Below, one piece after another: positions 1 to 8,212 of a DNA stretch of 64,000 nt. Location: assembly GCF_028198145.1 (NCBI RefSeq), contig NZ_CP116338.1:1240001-1304000 (forward strand), in the 5' to 3' direction. Source of the DNA: Microbacterium sp. nov. GSS16. GTDB taxonomy: Bacteria; Actinomycetota; Actinomycetes; Actinomycetales; Microbacteriaceae. Position 1 is the first letter of the stretch, and each line of letters starts with the position of its first letter. The position numbers were made by a program, and so were the translations under genes. The notes beneath the pieces were generated by a model. It saw only the letters and a list, made by a program, of their open reading frames with translations, had not been told where the DNA came from and did not search any database.

Positions 1-219
1 GGCGGACCTGCCCACGAGGCGGTGGTGCGGGCGCATCCGCGGGCGGTAGCACGCGACGTTCTGCAGGAAGGTCTCCGGCTCGGCGGGCGCGCGCACGCCG
101 TTGAAGGGGCGGGCGAGGTCGGGTGCGCTGGCGCGCCACTTGCCGACGCCCGCGGCCGTGGCGTCGCGCAACGCGAAGTGGACACCGAGCGCGGCGGGCA
201 GTGTCTTCCGGTGGTGCAT
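1..219 (-). CDS. Partial AbiEi/DUF559-like protein, N-terminus only
   Basis: An open frame of 73 codons starts at an ATG (217-219) and runs off the left edge without a stop. The product begins MHHRKTLPAALGVHFALRDA and continues with a pattern (LPxALGxxFxxRDAxAAGV, then FNGVR, then YRPRMRPHHRLVGRSA) that resembles the N-terminal wing of the AbiEi-antitoxin/DUF559 endonuclease proteins common in Microbacteriaceae. This is recognition by pattern only. No good Shine-Dalgarno is visible, so the start may be elsewhere. The gene is cut by the window, so completeness cannot be judged. Confidence 0.5.
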   Translation of the reverse strand, partial: MHHRKTLPAALGVHFALRDATAAGVGKWRASAPDLARPFNGVRAPAEPETFLQNVACYRPRMRPHHRLVGRSA

Positions 220-372
220 CCGGCCATGATGGCCGAGCGCGCCCCAGGGGCGAGCGACGATCTCCGCTCCCTGTGGGCGAGAGAGCCCCCGCGATCTGCT
301 GTGCAGGAGCAGTCGTGTCGACGGGATGTGCCTGCCGACGCGAACGCCGTCGCCACCGCAGGGTCGGGGCGG

Positions 373-681
373 GATGGAAAAGTGCGCCGTCAGCCCGTGC
401 GGGACAGACGAATCCATCCCCGGTGCCGCGTGACCACGAGCCGGAGATGGAAAAGTGCGCCGTCAGCCCGTGCGGGCCAGACGAATCCATCTCCGGTGCC
501 GCGTGACCACGAGCCGGAGATGGAAAAGTGCGTTGCCAGCCCGTGCGGGCCAGACGAATCCATCCCCGGTGCCGCGTGACCACGAGCCCGGGATGGAAAA
601 GTGCGCCGTCAGCCCGTGCGGGCCAGACGAATCCATCCCCGGTGCCGCGTGACCACGAGCCCGGGATGGATCATGCCGGCG
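373..681. repeat. 73-bp tandem repeat array, four copies plus a partial fifth
   Basis: Units begin with GATGGAAAAGTGCG at 373, 446, 519 and 592, with a truncated fifth at 665, so the period is exactly 73 bp. Each junction can fold as a hairpin: TCCATCYCCGG, a 17-nt loop, then a matching arm ending GATGGA. In copies 2/3 both arms carry the same variant (TCCATCTCCGG with CCGGAGATGGA, 11/11 pairing). The spurious open frames over the array differ in frame because 73 is not a multiple of 3, so it is not coding. The rest of 220-728 shows no gene; the array lies between the partial gene at the left edge and the 3' end of the LLM oxidoreductase gene. Confidence 0.9.
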
Positions 682-728
682 CGAAGGTGTCCGTGCCGGA
701 GGAATGCATCTCTGACTGGGTGGCGCGC

Positions 729-1775
729 CTACGCCACCAGCAGGTCGAGGGTCTGCGCTCGGCCGGCGGCCGAGTCGAGCGGCTCGCCGTCGTAGGCTCC
801 CGCCACCGGCGAGACCATGATCTCGTCGACGCCGTGCTGCGTGGCGAACGCGGCCAGAGCCGCGCGCACCTCGCCGCCCTCGCCGATCAGCCAGCGCTGA
901 CGCATCGCGTCGATGAGGGTCTGCTCCTGGGCATCCGGATGCTCGGCGAGACCGCGCTGGGCCTCTTCGACCGTCTCGAGCGGCCTCATCGGCTTGTTGG
1001 CGCGCAGCCGCGCCATCGCGCGCAGCTGCGGCAGGGCGCGTTCCGAAGCCTCATCGGCCGAAGGGGCCGCCACCACGTTCGCCGTGAGGAAGGTGAGTGG
1101 CGCGTCGAGGGTCTCGGAGGGGCGGAACTGCGAGCGGTACAGGTCGAGGGCGCGCTCGAGCCCCACTCCCGCGAAGTGGTTCGCGAACACGTAGGGCAGC
1201 CCCTGCGCGGCGGCCAGCTGAGCGGAGTAGTCGCTCGAGCCCAGCAGCCAGATCGTCGGGGATCCGGATGCCGCGGGCGTCGCCTTCACGCCGTATTCGC
1301 CGCCGCTGGTGAAGCGCACCGTCGCGCCGTCGGACTGCAGCATGGCGGCGATGTCCTGTACGTGGGAGGGGAAGCGCTCGACGTCTCCGGTGGTGCCCGA
1401 CTGGCGCAGCAGATGCGTGATCACGGGGTCGCTGCCCGGCGCACGCCCGATGCCGAGATCGATGCGACCCGGGGCGAGCGCTTCGAGCGCGGCGAACTGC
1501 TCGGCGACGATCAGCGGCGCGTGGTTGGGCAGCATGACGCCGCCCGAGCCGACGCGAATGCGCTGCGTGCGCGCCGCGGCGGCGGCGATCAGAACGGGCG
1601 GGCTGGTCGAGGCAACCGACGGCATGTTGTGATGCTCGGCGAACCAGAAGCGGGTGAGTCCGAGCTCGTCGGCGTGCTGCGCGAGTGCCATCGACGATGC
1701 GACGGCCTGCGCGCTGGTCTGGCCGGTGCGGACAGGTACGAGATCGAGGACGGAGAGCGCGGGAGTAGTCATCAT
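729..1775 (-). CDS. LLM-class flavin-dependent oxidoreductase (MsnO8-like)
   Basis: A 348-residue luciferase-like monooxygenase. The start MMTTPALSVLDLVPVRTG, then TRFWFAEHHNM and the IRVGSGGVMLPNHAPL and GRIDLGIGRAPGSD segments are typical of the single-chain LLM family that uses reduced flavin and O2. The substrate cannot be told from sequence. Two adjacent ATG codons (1775, 1772) can serve as start. The gene is divergent from the antiporter gene at 1844 with a 68-bp intergenic promoter region. Length is normal for the family. Confidence 0.93.
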   Translation of the reverse strand: MMTTPALSVLDLVPVRTGQTSAQAVASSMALAQHADELGLTRFWFAEHHNMPSVASTSPPVLIAAAAARTQRIRVGSGGVMLPNHAPLIVAEQFAALEALAPGRIDLGIGRAPGSDPVITHLLRQSGTTGDVERFPSHVQDIAAMLQSDGATVRFTSGGEYGVKATPAASGSPTIWLLGSSDYSAQLAAAQGLPYVFANHFAGVGLERALDLYRSQFRPSETLDAPLTFLTANVVAAPSADEASERALPQLRAMARLRANKPMRPLETVEEAQRGLAEHPDAQEQTLIDAMRQRWLIGEGGEVRAALAAFATQHGVDEIMVSPVAGAYDGEPLDSAAGRAQTLDLLVA

Positions 1776-1843
1776 CAGACGACAACGTCGGTGGGCGCGC
1801 CCGCATTCCTCCGCTCGCGCATCGCAGGCGTACTCTTCCTGGA

Positions 1844-3538
1844 ATGGAGTCCAGCATCTTCTTCATCGTCGTCGGCGCCGTCGCGGTCGCAGCGGTGGCC
1901 CGTCGCCGCGGATGGCCGGCGCCTCTGCTCGTCACGGTGGTCGCGCTGCTGGCATCCTTCCTGCCCTTCGTGCCGGATGTCGCGATCGACGGGCACGTGC
2001 TGCTCAACGTCGTCCTGCCGCCGCTGCTCTACTCGGCGGCGCTCGACGTGTCGTTCCTGAGCTTCCGCAGGGCGATACCGCAGATCCGGCGGCTGGGGGT
2101 CGGCCTCGTCGTCGTCACCGCTGTCGTGGTCGGCGTGCTGGCGTGGTGGATCATGCCCGCACTGACTCTGCCGGGAGCGCTGCTGCTGGGTGCGATCGTC
2201 GCACCACCGGATGCCGTGTCGGCAGCCTCCATCGGGCGTCGTCTTGGCCTGCCGCGTCGCGTGATGACCGTGCTTTCTGGGGAGAGCCTGATCAACGACG
2301 CCACGTCGCTGACGATGTTCCGGGCGTTCGCGGCGATCGTCGCCGGAGCGACGGTATCGCTCTGGGACGGCATCTGGCAGTTCGCGCTCGCCGTGATGGT
2401 CGGAATAGCTGTCGGGCTGGTGTTCGGGATCGTGCTGCACCAGCTGCGGATGCGCGTGGACGACCCGGTCGTCAACGGCACGTTCGGCCTGCTCGCCCCG
2501 TTCGGCGCCTACGCGATCGCGGAGCAGCTGCTCGGATCGGGAGTGCTGGCCGTGGTCGCGATGGGCCTGTTCGTCGGGTTCAACGCGCCCAAGACGAGCT
2601 ATGCGACCAGGCAGCAGGAGGCGCCGCTGTGGCTCTCGGCCGACTTCCTGCTGGAGTCGTTCGTGTTCGCGTACATCGGGCTGCAGCTGCCGCGGGTGGT
2701 CGGAGAGCTGAAAGACGGCGAGGGCGACACGATCGTGCTGCTCGCGGTGGTCGTGCTGGTGGCGGTGCTGCTCGTGCGGCCGCTCTTCGTGTATCCGGCG
2801 GGCGCATGGGGGCAGCGCTGGACGAAGTTCCGGCTGCGCCGATGGGAGAAGATGTCCGCCGCGAAGAAGGTGCTACCCATTGCCGACGGCCCGGGCCACC
2901 GGCATCCGCTCACCGAGGATCAGCTGCGTCGCCGACTGACCGAGACCCGACTCTCGTGGCGCGACCACGCCGTGGTCTCGTGGGCGGGCATGCGCGGGGT
3001 GGTGACGCTGGCGACGGCGCTCGCCGCCGCCGATCTCGCGGGCCTCGACGCGGTCGCCTCCCACGCGATCGTCGTGGTCGCGTTCGTCGTGACCGTCGGC
3101 ACGCTGCTGCTGCAGGGGCTGACGCTGCCCTGGCTGATCCGGGTGCTGGGTGTCGTCGATGACGAGGAGGCGCGGGAGGATGCCAGGCAGCTGGAGTCCG
3201 TGCGCGAACGCAGCCGCGAGGTCGGCAAGGCCTACCTGCGCGAAGCGAGGCGCGCGTGGGCGCAGGAGTACGGCGAGGATCAGCTGCCGGCGTTCGACGC
3301 GTACGCCGAGCGCCTGGTGCGCATGCAGGCCGGACCCGGCCGGGCGGACGAGGGGCCGGCACGCCCCTCGCCCGAGCAGTTCGCGGCGATGGCCAAGGGG
3401 TGGCTGTCGGCGCGTCGCGACCTGCTGCTCGAAGAGCGACGCGCCGGCAACCTCAGCGAGGAGGTCATGCACGAGCTGATCGCCGCAATGGATGCCGAAG
3501 AACTCGCGCTCGACACCCGGATGGCGCTGCGCACCTGA
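1844..3538 (+). CDS. Na+/H+ antiporter, CPA1 family
   Basis: A 564-residue membrane protein with about twelve hydrophobic segments in the first 420 residues and a charged cytosolic tail. The segments GAIVAPPDAVSA and LSGESLINDATSL are the conserved CPA1 (NhaP/YjcE) ion-site motifs, and SWAGMRGVVTLATALA is the conserved late helix. It should exchange Na+ or another monovalent cation for H+ and so help pH and salt homeostasis. The tail is rich in Arg/Glu and may be regulatory. The ATG at 1844 has only a weak Shine-Dalgarno. Confidence 0.93.
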   Translation: MESSIFFIVVGAVAVAAVARRRGWPAPLLVTVVALLASFLPFVPDVAIDGHVLLNVVLPPLLYSAALDVSFLSFRRAIPQIRRLGVGLVVVTAVVVGVLAWWIMPALTLPGALLLGAIVAPPDAVSAASIGRRLGLPRRVMTVLSGESLINDATSLTMFRAFAAIVAGATVSLWDGIWQFALAVMVGIAVGLVFGIVLHQLRMRVDDPVVNGTFGLLAPFGAYAIAEQLLGSGVLAVVAMGLFVGFNAPKTSYATRQQEAPLWLSADFLLESFVFAYIGLQLPRVVGELKDGEGDTIVLLAVVVLVAVLLVRPLFVYPAGAWGQRWTKFRLRRWEKMSAAKKVLPIADGPGHRHPLTEDQLRRRLTETRLSWRDHAVVSWAGMRGVVTLATALAAADLAGLDAVASHAIVVVAFVVTVGTLLLQGLTLPWLIRVLGVVDDEEAREDARQLESVRERSREVGKAYLREARRAWAQEYGEDQLPAFDAYAERLVRMQAGPGRADEGPARPSPEQFAAMAKGWLSARRDLLLEERRAGNLSEEVMHELIAAMDAEELALDTRMALRT

Positions 3539-3595
3539 AACGGGCGTCGAGCAGCGTCGCCGACGAGGCAACGGACGCGCGAGCGCTGCGTGGCG

Positions 3596-3649
3596 CACGA
3601 GCGGCGTCAGACCGAACGGCGGCTACCGAACGGGGTGAGGCCGCTCGTG
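3596..3649 (-). terminator. Terminator hairpin behind the DUF2795 gene
   Basis: CACGAGCGGC (3596-3605) and GCCGCTCGTG (3640-3649) form a perfect 10-bp stem, directly after the DUF2795 stop on the minus strand and downstream of the antiporter on the plus strand. It could serve both convergent genes. No U-tract is present. Confidence 0.55.
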
Positions 3650-3650
3650 G

Positions 3651-3866
3651 TCAGGCCGCCACGAGCGCGTCGGCCGGTGGCCGTGCCAGGCGCAGAGCGC
3701 CGACGATCTGCCAGCGGGCGCTGAAGCTGTGGTCGCGGAGTCGCTCGAGAGCGGCGATGTCGGCGCTGTCGAGTCCGTCGCGGACGGCTTCGCGCAGCAG
3801 GTCGTCCTTCGTGGCGGGGAATTCCATCTCGGCGAGGAACCGTCGGAGGGCGGGGGACGGGGACAT
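3651..3866 (-). CDS. DUF2795 domain protein
   Basis: A 71-residue protein beginning MSPSPALRRFLAEMEFPATK, followed by DDLLREAVRDGLDSADIAALERLRD. It matches the short DUF2795 fold (FLxxxxFPATKxxLLxxA), a small acid-tolerant helical protein of unknown role. GGAAAGGA lies about 6 nt before the ATG at 3866. It is 62 bp downstream of hsp20 on the same strand and probably shares its transcript, which suggests a link to stress response. The longer frame that extends upstream crosses the hsp20 gene and is not used. Confidence 0.85.
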   Translation of the reverse strand: MSPSPALRRFLAEMEFPATKDDLLREAVRDGLDSADIAALERLRDHSFSARWQIVGALRLARPPADALVAA

Positions 3867-3928
3867 GACACATTCCTTTCCGGATCGGAGTGGGGAGCGC
3901 CCTGACCGGGCGCTCCCCACTGTGCGAA

Positions 3929-4351
3929 TCAGGCGCTGATCGCCTCGGGGGTGTCGGTCGACTCGACCCGGATGCGGCGCGGCTTGGCACGCTCGCTGAC
4001 CGGGATGATCACCGTGAGCACGCCGCTGTCGTACGAGGCGCTGATGCGCTCGAGGTCGACACCGTCGCCGAGCGTGAACTGGCGGAAGTAGGTTCCGGTG
4101 CCGCGCTCGCGGGCGATCCAGCGCATGCCTTCGCCGGTGTCGGCGGTGCGCTGCGCGCGGATCGACAGCTGCGAGCCGTCGAGATCGACGTCGATCGAGC
4201 CGGGGTCGGCGCCCGGGATGTCGGCATGCAAGACATAGCGGTCGCCGTCGCGGCAGAGGTCGACGGGCATCACGCGCGGGGCGCGTACGGAGTCCAGCAC
4301 GCTCGCGGCGAATCGATCGAGCTGACTGATCGGATCGAGGGTCATGGCCAT
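3929..4351 (-). CDS. Hsp20/alpha-crystallin small heat-shock protein
   Basis: 140 residues. An N-terminal arm is followed by an alpha-crystallin domain (DRYVLHADIPGADPGSIDVDLDG through VDLERISASYDSGVLTVIIPV) and a short C-terminal extension. The ASYDSGVLTVIIP strand is the conserved A-x-x-x-(N/D)-G-V-L motif. It is an ATP-independent holdase that binds unfolding proteins. It is divergent from a MerR-family regulator, the arrangement seen where HspR-like proteins control chaperone genes. The start has the purine-rich GAGGAGAAC just before the ATG. Confidence 0.95.
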   Translation of the reverse strand: MAMTLDPISQLDRFAASVLDSVRAPRVMPVDLCRDGDRYVLHADIPGADPGSIDVDLDGSQLSIRAQRTADTGEGMRWIARERGTGTYFRQFTLGDGVDLERISASYDSGVLTVIIPVSERAKPRRIRVESTDTPEAISA

Positions 4352-4399
4352 GGTGTTCTCCTCTCACTATGGGCCGCCGGTCGGCGGCTCTGCGGTGCA

Positions 4400-4416
4400 A
4401 TGCAGGGAATCTGCAT
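4400..4416. promoter_or_regulatory. Palindromic operator candidate between hsp20 and merR
   Basis: ATGCAG-GGAAT-CTGCAT, a perfect inverted repeat with 5-nt centre, lies in the 127-bp divergent promoter region. Size and position suit a MerR-type dimer. The HspR consensus HAIR box (CTTGAGT-N7-ACTCAAG) is not present. Confidence 0.5.
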
Positions 4417-4478
4417 CCGTTGCTGTATATTTATAGCGCCCAGTTCGACAGATTTCAAGTACCCGGAACGGATGCCAG

Positions 4479-4769
4479 ATGACCGAGCGTGACGCCGCAA
4501 CTCCGCTGTACGGGATCGCCGTGGCGGCCGATCTCGCCGACGTCCCCGAGGCGACGCTGCGGCTGTACGAGCGGCGCGGACTGCTCACCCCGTTCCGCAG
4601 CGACGGCGGCACGAGGCGGTACAGCGACGACGACATCGATCGCCTTCGCCGGGTGGCCGAGCTGCGGGATGCCGGGGTGAACCTCGCCGGCATCGGGCGC
4701 GTCCTCGATCTGGAGGACGAGAACGGCGAGCTGCGTCGCGAGCTCGAGCAGGAGCGTCGGGAACGCTGA
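4479..4769 (+). CDS. MerR-family regulator, HspR-like
   Basis: 96 residues. The MerR winged helix is at residues 10-80 (GIAVAADLADVPEATLRLYE, RRGLLTP, GGTRRYSDDDIDRLRRVAEL) and a short charged coiled coil (LEDENGELRRELEQERRER) ends the protein. No effector-binding domain follows, as in HspR. It likely represses or tunes the divergent hsp20 and DUF2795 genes. ATG at 4479; the region just upstream is not strongly Shine-Dalgarno-like. Confidence 0.85.
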   Translation: MTERDAATPLYGIAVAADLADVPEATLRLYERRGLLTPFRSDGGTRRYSDDDIDRLRRVAELRDAGVNLAGIGRVLDLEDENGELRRELEQERRER

Positions 4770-4852
4770 CCTCGGCTGGCGCGAGAACGATGCCTCGCCG
4801 GATGCGCGCAGCCGTTGGAGCTGGCTGCGCCCGGGCATCCGGGTCGCCTGTT

Positions 4853-4906
4853 TTTCGGCATCCGGATGCCGAAAGCGCTCCGCCCCGGAGAAAGGGGTGG
4901 AGCGCT
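4853..4906. terminator. Palindrome plus terminator hairpin between convergent genes
   Basis: TTTCGGCATCC/GGATGCCGAAA (4853-4874) is a perfect 22-bp palindrome. It abuts a 13-bp stem (4874-4886 with 4894-4906, AGCGCTCCGCCCC and GGGGTGGAGCGCT, one G-T pair, loop GGAGAAA). It lies between the ends of merR and the symporter gene and probably terminates both. Confidence 0.7.
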
Positions 4907-4923
4907 CTCGTCGATGCAGCGGG

Positions 4924-6351
4924 TCAGCGTGCGCCGGCCGGCTCCTTCGTGGTGTCCGGCTCCGGGGCATCCGCGTCGTCGATGTCTTCCGCGAACGGCA
5001 GGCCGTTGCGGGGGGCGTTGTAGAGCTCCTCGTCGAGGATGCCCTCGCGCTTAGCGACGATGGCCGGCACGAGGGCCTGGCCCGCGACGTTCACCGCGGT
5101 GCGGCCCATGTCGAGGATCGGGTCGATGGCGAGCAGCAGTCCGACGCCCTCGAGCGGCAGGCCCAGGGTCGACAGGGTGAGGGTGAGCATCACGACCGCG
5201 CCTGTGGTTCCGGCGGTGGCGGCCGAGCCGACGACCGAGACGATCACGATCAGCAGGTACTGGATGAAGCTCAGCTGAATGTCGAAGAACTGGGCCACGA
5301 AAATCGCCGAGATCGCCGGGTAGATGGCGGCGCAGCCGTCCATCTTGGTGGTCGCACCGAGCGGCACGGCGAACGACGCGTAGCCGCGGGGCACGCCGAG
5401 GTTGCGCTCGGTGACGCGCTGCGTGAGCGGCAGGGTGCCGATCGACGAGCGGCTGACGAAGGCCAGCTGCACGGCGGGCCAGACGCCCGAGAAGTACTGC
5501 TTGATCGACAGACCGTGGGTCTTCACGAGGATCGGGTAGACCACGAAGATCACCAGGGCGAGGCCGATGTAGATCGCCGCGGCGAACCACGCGAGCGAGG
5601 TCAGCTTGTCCCAGCCGTACTTGACGACGGCCGAGCCGATGAGGCCGAAAGTACCGATCGGGGCGATGCGGATGATCCACCACAGCACGCGCTGGATGAC
5701 CTTGAGCAGCGACTCGGTGAAGGCGAGGAACGGCTCGGCCTTGCGGCCGGCCCTGAGGGCGGCGATTCCCACGACCGCGGCCACCACGATGACCTGCAGG
5801 ATGTTGAAGTTCACGCTCGACACGAGTGTGCCCTCGACGGGACCGGGGCCCGTCGACACGGACAGGCCGAGGAAGTTCTGCGGGATCAGACCGAGCAGGA
5901 AGTTCCACCAGGTGCCGACCGTGTACGGGTCGCCCGTCTCGAGGCCCGCCCCCGCCTTCGCGCCGGGCTGGATGACCAGGCCGAGCGTGATGCCGATGAT
6001 CACGGCGATGAACGCGGTGATGCCGAACCAGAGGATCGTCTGACCCGCGAGGCGCGCGGCGTTCTGCACGCGGCGCAGGTTGGAGATGCTCGCGACGATC
6101 GCCGTGAAGATCAGCGGCACCACGGCCGCCTTCAGCAGCGTGACGTACGAGCTGCCGATGCGGTCGAGCGTGTCGGACAGTACCGTCGGGTTGGTGCCGC
6201 TCGCGCCGAGCGAGACGGCGATCAGGCCGACGCCGATGCCCAGGATGAGGGCGGCGATGATCTGGAACCCGAAGGATGTCAGCAGCTTGCGGACCGGGCC
6301 CCGGGTGTCTGGCGCCTTCTGGGCGCGCGCGGTGGAAGAAGAGGTGCTCAA
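4924..6351 (-). CDS. Dicarboxylate/amino acid:cation symporter (DAACS)
   Basis: 475 residues if started at the TTG at 6351, which has GGAG 6 nt upstream (product STSSSTARAQKAPDTRGP...). No ATG is suitably placed. About eight to ten hydrophobic segments are seen, with the DAACS signatures SRSSIGTLPLT, PLGATTKMDGCA and the Gly/Thr-rich TAGTTGAVVMLTLTLSTLGLP re-entrant loop, as in GltP/DctA. It imports a C4-dicarboxylate or acidic amino acid with Na+ or H+. The acidic C-terminal tail (EDIDDADAPEPDTTKEPAG) is typical of Microbacteriaceae members. The 5' region 6352-6593 carries a small TATTC-ccgc-GAATA inverted repeat at 6414-6427. Confidence 0.92.
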   Translation of the reverse strand: MSTSSSTARAQKAPDTRGPVRKLLTSFGFQIIAALILGIGVGLIAVSLGASGTNPTVLSDTLDRIGSSYVTLLKAAVVPLIFTAIVASISNLRRVQNAARLAGQTILWFGITAFIAVIIGITLGLVIQPGAKAGAGLETGDPYTVGTWWNFLLGLIPQNFLGLSVSTGPGPVEGTLVSSVNFNILQVIVVAAVVGIAALRAGRKAEPFLAFTESLLKVIQRVLWWIIRIAPIGTFGLIGSAVVKYGWDKLTSLAWFAAAIYIGLALVIFVVYPILVKTHGLSIKQYFSGVWPAVQLAFVSRSSIGTLPLTQRVTERNLGVPRGYASFAVPLGATTKMDGCAAIYPAISAIFVAQFFDIQLSFIQYLLIVIVSVVGSAATAGTTGAVVMLTLTLSTLGLPLEGVGLLLAIDPILDMGRTAVNVAGQALVPAIVAKREGILDEELYNAPRNGLPFAEDIDDADAPEPDTTKEPAGAR

Positions 6352-6446
6352 AGGGACTCCAATTGTCTGCGCGGAGTGCGCGTCGTGTGGGGTAAACGCT
6401 AAGCGGATCGCTGTATTCCCGCGAATATGTGTGACGAAGCATGACG

Positions 6447-6466
6447 GGGCCGGGTCCCCCCGGCCC
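6447..6466 (-). terminator. Stem-loop downstream of the XRE gene
   Basis: GGGCCGGG-tccc-CCCGGCCC forms an 8-bp GC stem with a 4-nt loop, about 130 bp beyond the XRE stop and upstream of the symporter. No other gene is seen in 6352-6593. Confidence 0.4.
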
Positions 6467-6518
6467 GGGCCGCGGTCGCTCCGCCCACACCGCCCGGTCG
6501 CAGAGCGGACACCCTCCC

Positions 6519-6549
6519 GGTCGTTCAGCGAGCGAAGCGAGTCGAAACG
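6519..6549. repeat. Dispersed intergenic element of Microbacterium type
   Basis: CGGTCGTTCAGCGAGCGAAG followed by CGAGTCGAAAC matches, from memory, a short imperfect palindrome scattered through intergenic regions of Microbacteriaceae genomes. Only this copy was seen in the window, so the call rests on recall. Confidence 0.4.
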
Positions 6550-6593
6550 CCGACGTACCCGCCGGACGCAATCGCGGATGAGCCAGCACCCAC

Positions 6594-6833
6594 TCACCCG
6601 CGCGGAGCCAGCACCAGCAGGTCCCCCACCTCGCACTCGAGCGCGTCGCACACCGCCCGCAGCGTCGAGTACCTGATCGCCCGCGCCCGATCGTTCTTCA
6701 GCACCGACAGGTTCACGATGCTCACCCCCACCCGAGCGCTCAACTCGGTCAGCGTCATCCCGCGCTCGACGAGCAGTTCATCCAGGCGGCAATGGATGCC
6801 CGTAAACTCGTCATCCGCCCCTGCCGGCGTCAT
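6594..6833 (-). CDS. XRE-family helix-turn-helix regulator (YozG-like)
   Basis: 79 residues that are almost entirely a Cro/CI helix-turn-helix (LDELLVERGMTLTELSARVG, VSIVNLSVLKNDRARAIRY, LRAVCDALECEVGDLLV). The ATG at 6833 overlaps the stop of the upstream DUF2975 gene by 4 bp (ATGA), which fixes the start. The pairing of a YozG-like XRE protein with DUF2975 membrane proteins is the same as yozG-yoaS of Bacillus. It is probably the autoregulator of this three-gene operon. Confidence 0.9.
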   Translation of the reverse strand: MTPAGADDEFTGIHCRLDELLVERGMTLTELSARVGVSIVNLSVLKNDRARAIRYSTLRAVCDALECEVGDLLVLAPRG

Positions 6834-7576
6834 ACCAGCCCCTCCGTCTCGCGCTGCAGTCGAGTTCCGTTGCGCAGGATCACCGCGAGGGCGGCGAACG
6901 CCAGCCCGGCCGCGATCGGCCAGAACGGAAGGGTGACGCTGAATACAGGGTCGGGCCACCAGGCATCCAGCACGTCGTCGATGCCGGCAACCTTCTCGTA
7001 GCCACCGCCGGAGTACTCGAGAAGCTCGGACGACGCCATGCTTCCCGCGATATCAGACAGCACCTGCGCGCCGATGCCGCCGAGGCTGACTACGACCGCC
7101 GTCACCATAGACATCCGAGACAACACCGGCGCGAAAGCGCGTCCCCGCAGCAGCTGGAAGCACGACAGGGCCACCATGGCCGCGACGGCGCCCGGCACCA
7201 GCCACCACAGCGCCTGACCGATCGCCCAGCACACCCGCGCTCCCACGCTCAGGCCCTCGACCACCACGTCGGCAGCGGTGAAGCCGCCGCTGATTCGCGT
7301 CGCGCTCGCGCCCTCGACGAAGGCGCCCTCCGGCAGAGTCGGCCAGTACGCGGCCGTGGGTACGGTGATCTGCACGGCGTTCTGCACCAGCGTCGAGACG
7401 GCGGTCACGAGCGCGCCGATGATCGCGATACCCGCCCACAGCAGTGCGACCCAGAAGGTCACGCGAATGACCGAGGACTCACCACGCCGCCGCCCGCCCG
7501 CACGAGCGAACGCGACGACGACGCCTAGCGCGACGACGACGAACACCGCCGCCAGCGACCACACTGCGACGCCCAT
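6830..7576 (-). CDS. DUF2975 membrane protein
   Basis: 248 residues with four to five hydrophobic helices: an N-terminal one (WSLAAVFVVVALGVVVAFA), others near the middle (ALWWLVPGAVAAMVALSCFQ), and a C-terminal one followed by the conserved tail LRNGTRLQRETEGLV. That tail nearly repeats the end of the upstream gene product (VGDRLQREAEGLV) and is the DUF2975 hallmark. It starts at an ATG that overlaps the upstream TAA by one base. Function unknown; the operon contains two paralogues, this one larger. Confidence 0.85.
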   Translation of the reverse strand: MGVAVWSLAAVFVVVALGVVVAFARAGGRRRGESSVIRVTFWVALLWAGIAIIGALVTAVSTLVQNAVQITVPTAAYWPTLPEGAFVEGASATRISGGFTAADVVVEGLSVGARVCWAIGQALWWLVPGAVAAMVALSCFQLLRGRAFAPVLSRMSMVTAVVVSLGGIGAQVLSDIAGSMASSELLEYSGGGYEKVAGIDDVLDAWWPDPVFSVTLPFWPIAAGLAFAALAVILRNGTRLQRETEGLV

Positions 7577-8199
7577 TAGACCAGCCCCTCGGCCTCGCGC
7601 TGCAGCCGGTCGCCGACGACGAACACCGAACCGACCACGGCCAGTGCGAAGGCGGCGAGCACGAAGGTGAACGGCTCGACCGAGATCACCGCCGTGTCGA
7701 ACGGGCCATCGATCGCATGAGCCATCGCGGCGTTCGCGAGCATGTTGTCGAAGAAGTGCGCCGCGGCGGCTCCGATCAGACCGACTGCGCCGCCGATCGC
7801 GGCCAGCCGCGTGTTCCCCTTGCCGAACACCCGCCCGCGCAGGATGTTGCGGCTCAGCGCGATCAGGCAGGCCACGACGACGACCACCGTCGTGCCGAAG
7901 GCGACCTGGCCGAGGACGCCGGCAACCACACCGATCCCGTCGAGCCCCTCGACGGCGATGACACCCTGATCCAGCTCGACCGGAAGGGTCGTGTCGCCGA
8001 TCCGGGCATCCGCCGTCGTGTCGAGGAACTGCACCAGGACGTCGATCGCACCGCCGCCCACCAGCTCGGCGATGCGCACGCTGACGTTCCACACTGTCCA
8101 TGCTGCGATCGCCACCCCCGCGATGACGAACAACGCGAGGCTGACCGTGTCGCCCCTGCTCAGCGTGCGCTCCGCCGGAGCGCCGTCGGTGATCTTCAT
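7576..8199 (-). CDS. DUF2975 membrane protein, first gene of operon
   Basis: 207 residues beginning MKITDGAPAERTLSRGDTVS. Four hydrophobic segments are seen, with the family segment ILRGRVFGKGNTRLAAIGG and the C-terminal tail RLQREAEGLV. GGGGG sits 7 nt before the ATG at 8199. The longer upstream extension of the frame is not supported. With the paralogue and the XRE gene it forms a tightly overlapping operon under the TATCGATA-rich promoter at 8213-8263. Confidence 0.85.
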   Translation of the reverse strand: MKITDGAPAERTLSRGDTVSLALFVIAGVAIAAWTVWNVSVRIAELVGGGAIDVLVQFLDTTADARIGDTTLPVELDQGVIAVEGLDGIGVVAGVLGQVAFGTTVVVVVACLIALSRNILRGRVFGKGNTRLAAIGGAVGLIGAAAAHFFDNMLANAAMAHAIDGPFDTAVISVEPFTFVLAAFALAVVGSVFVVGDRLQREAEGLV

Positions 8200-8212
8200 A
8201 TCTGCCCCCACA

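Noticed and set aside
373..681. CRISPR array
   Set aside because: Units are contiguous near-identical 73-bp repeats with no unique spacers and no cas genes nearby.
22..2060. Long plus-strand open frames over the repeats and the LLM oxidoreductase
   Set aside because: They are antisense to a clear family protein or cross a non-coding repeat, and have Arg/Ala-biased shadow composition.
4352..4478. Canonical HAIR (HspR) box
   Set aside because: No CTTGAGT-N7-ACTCAAG-like sequence is present.
4924..6651. 575-residue version of the symporter
   Set aside because: The extra 100 residues are Arg/Gly-rich, cross the AT-rich promoter and have no ribosome-binding site; the TTG at 6351 has one.
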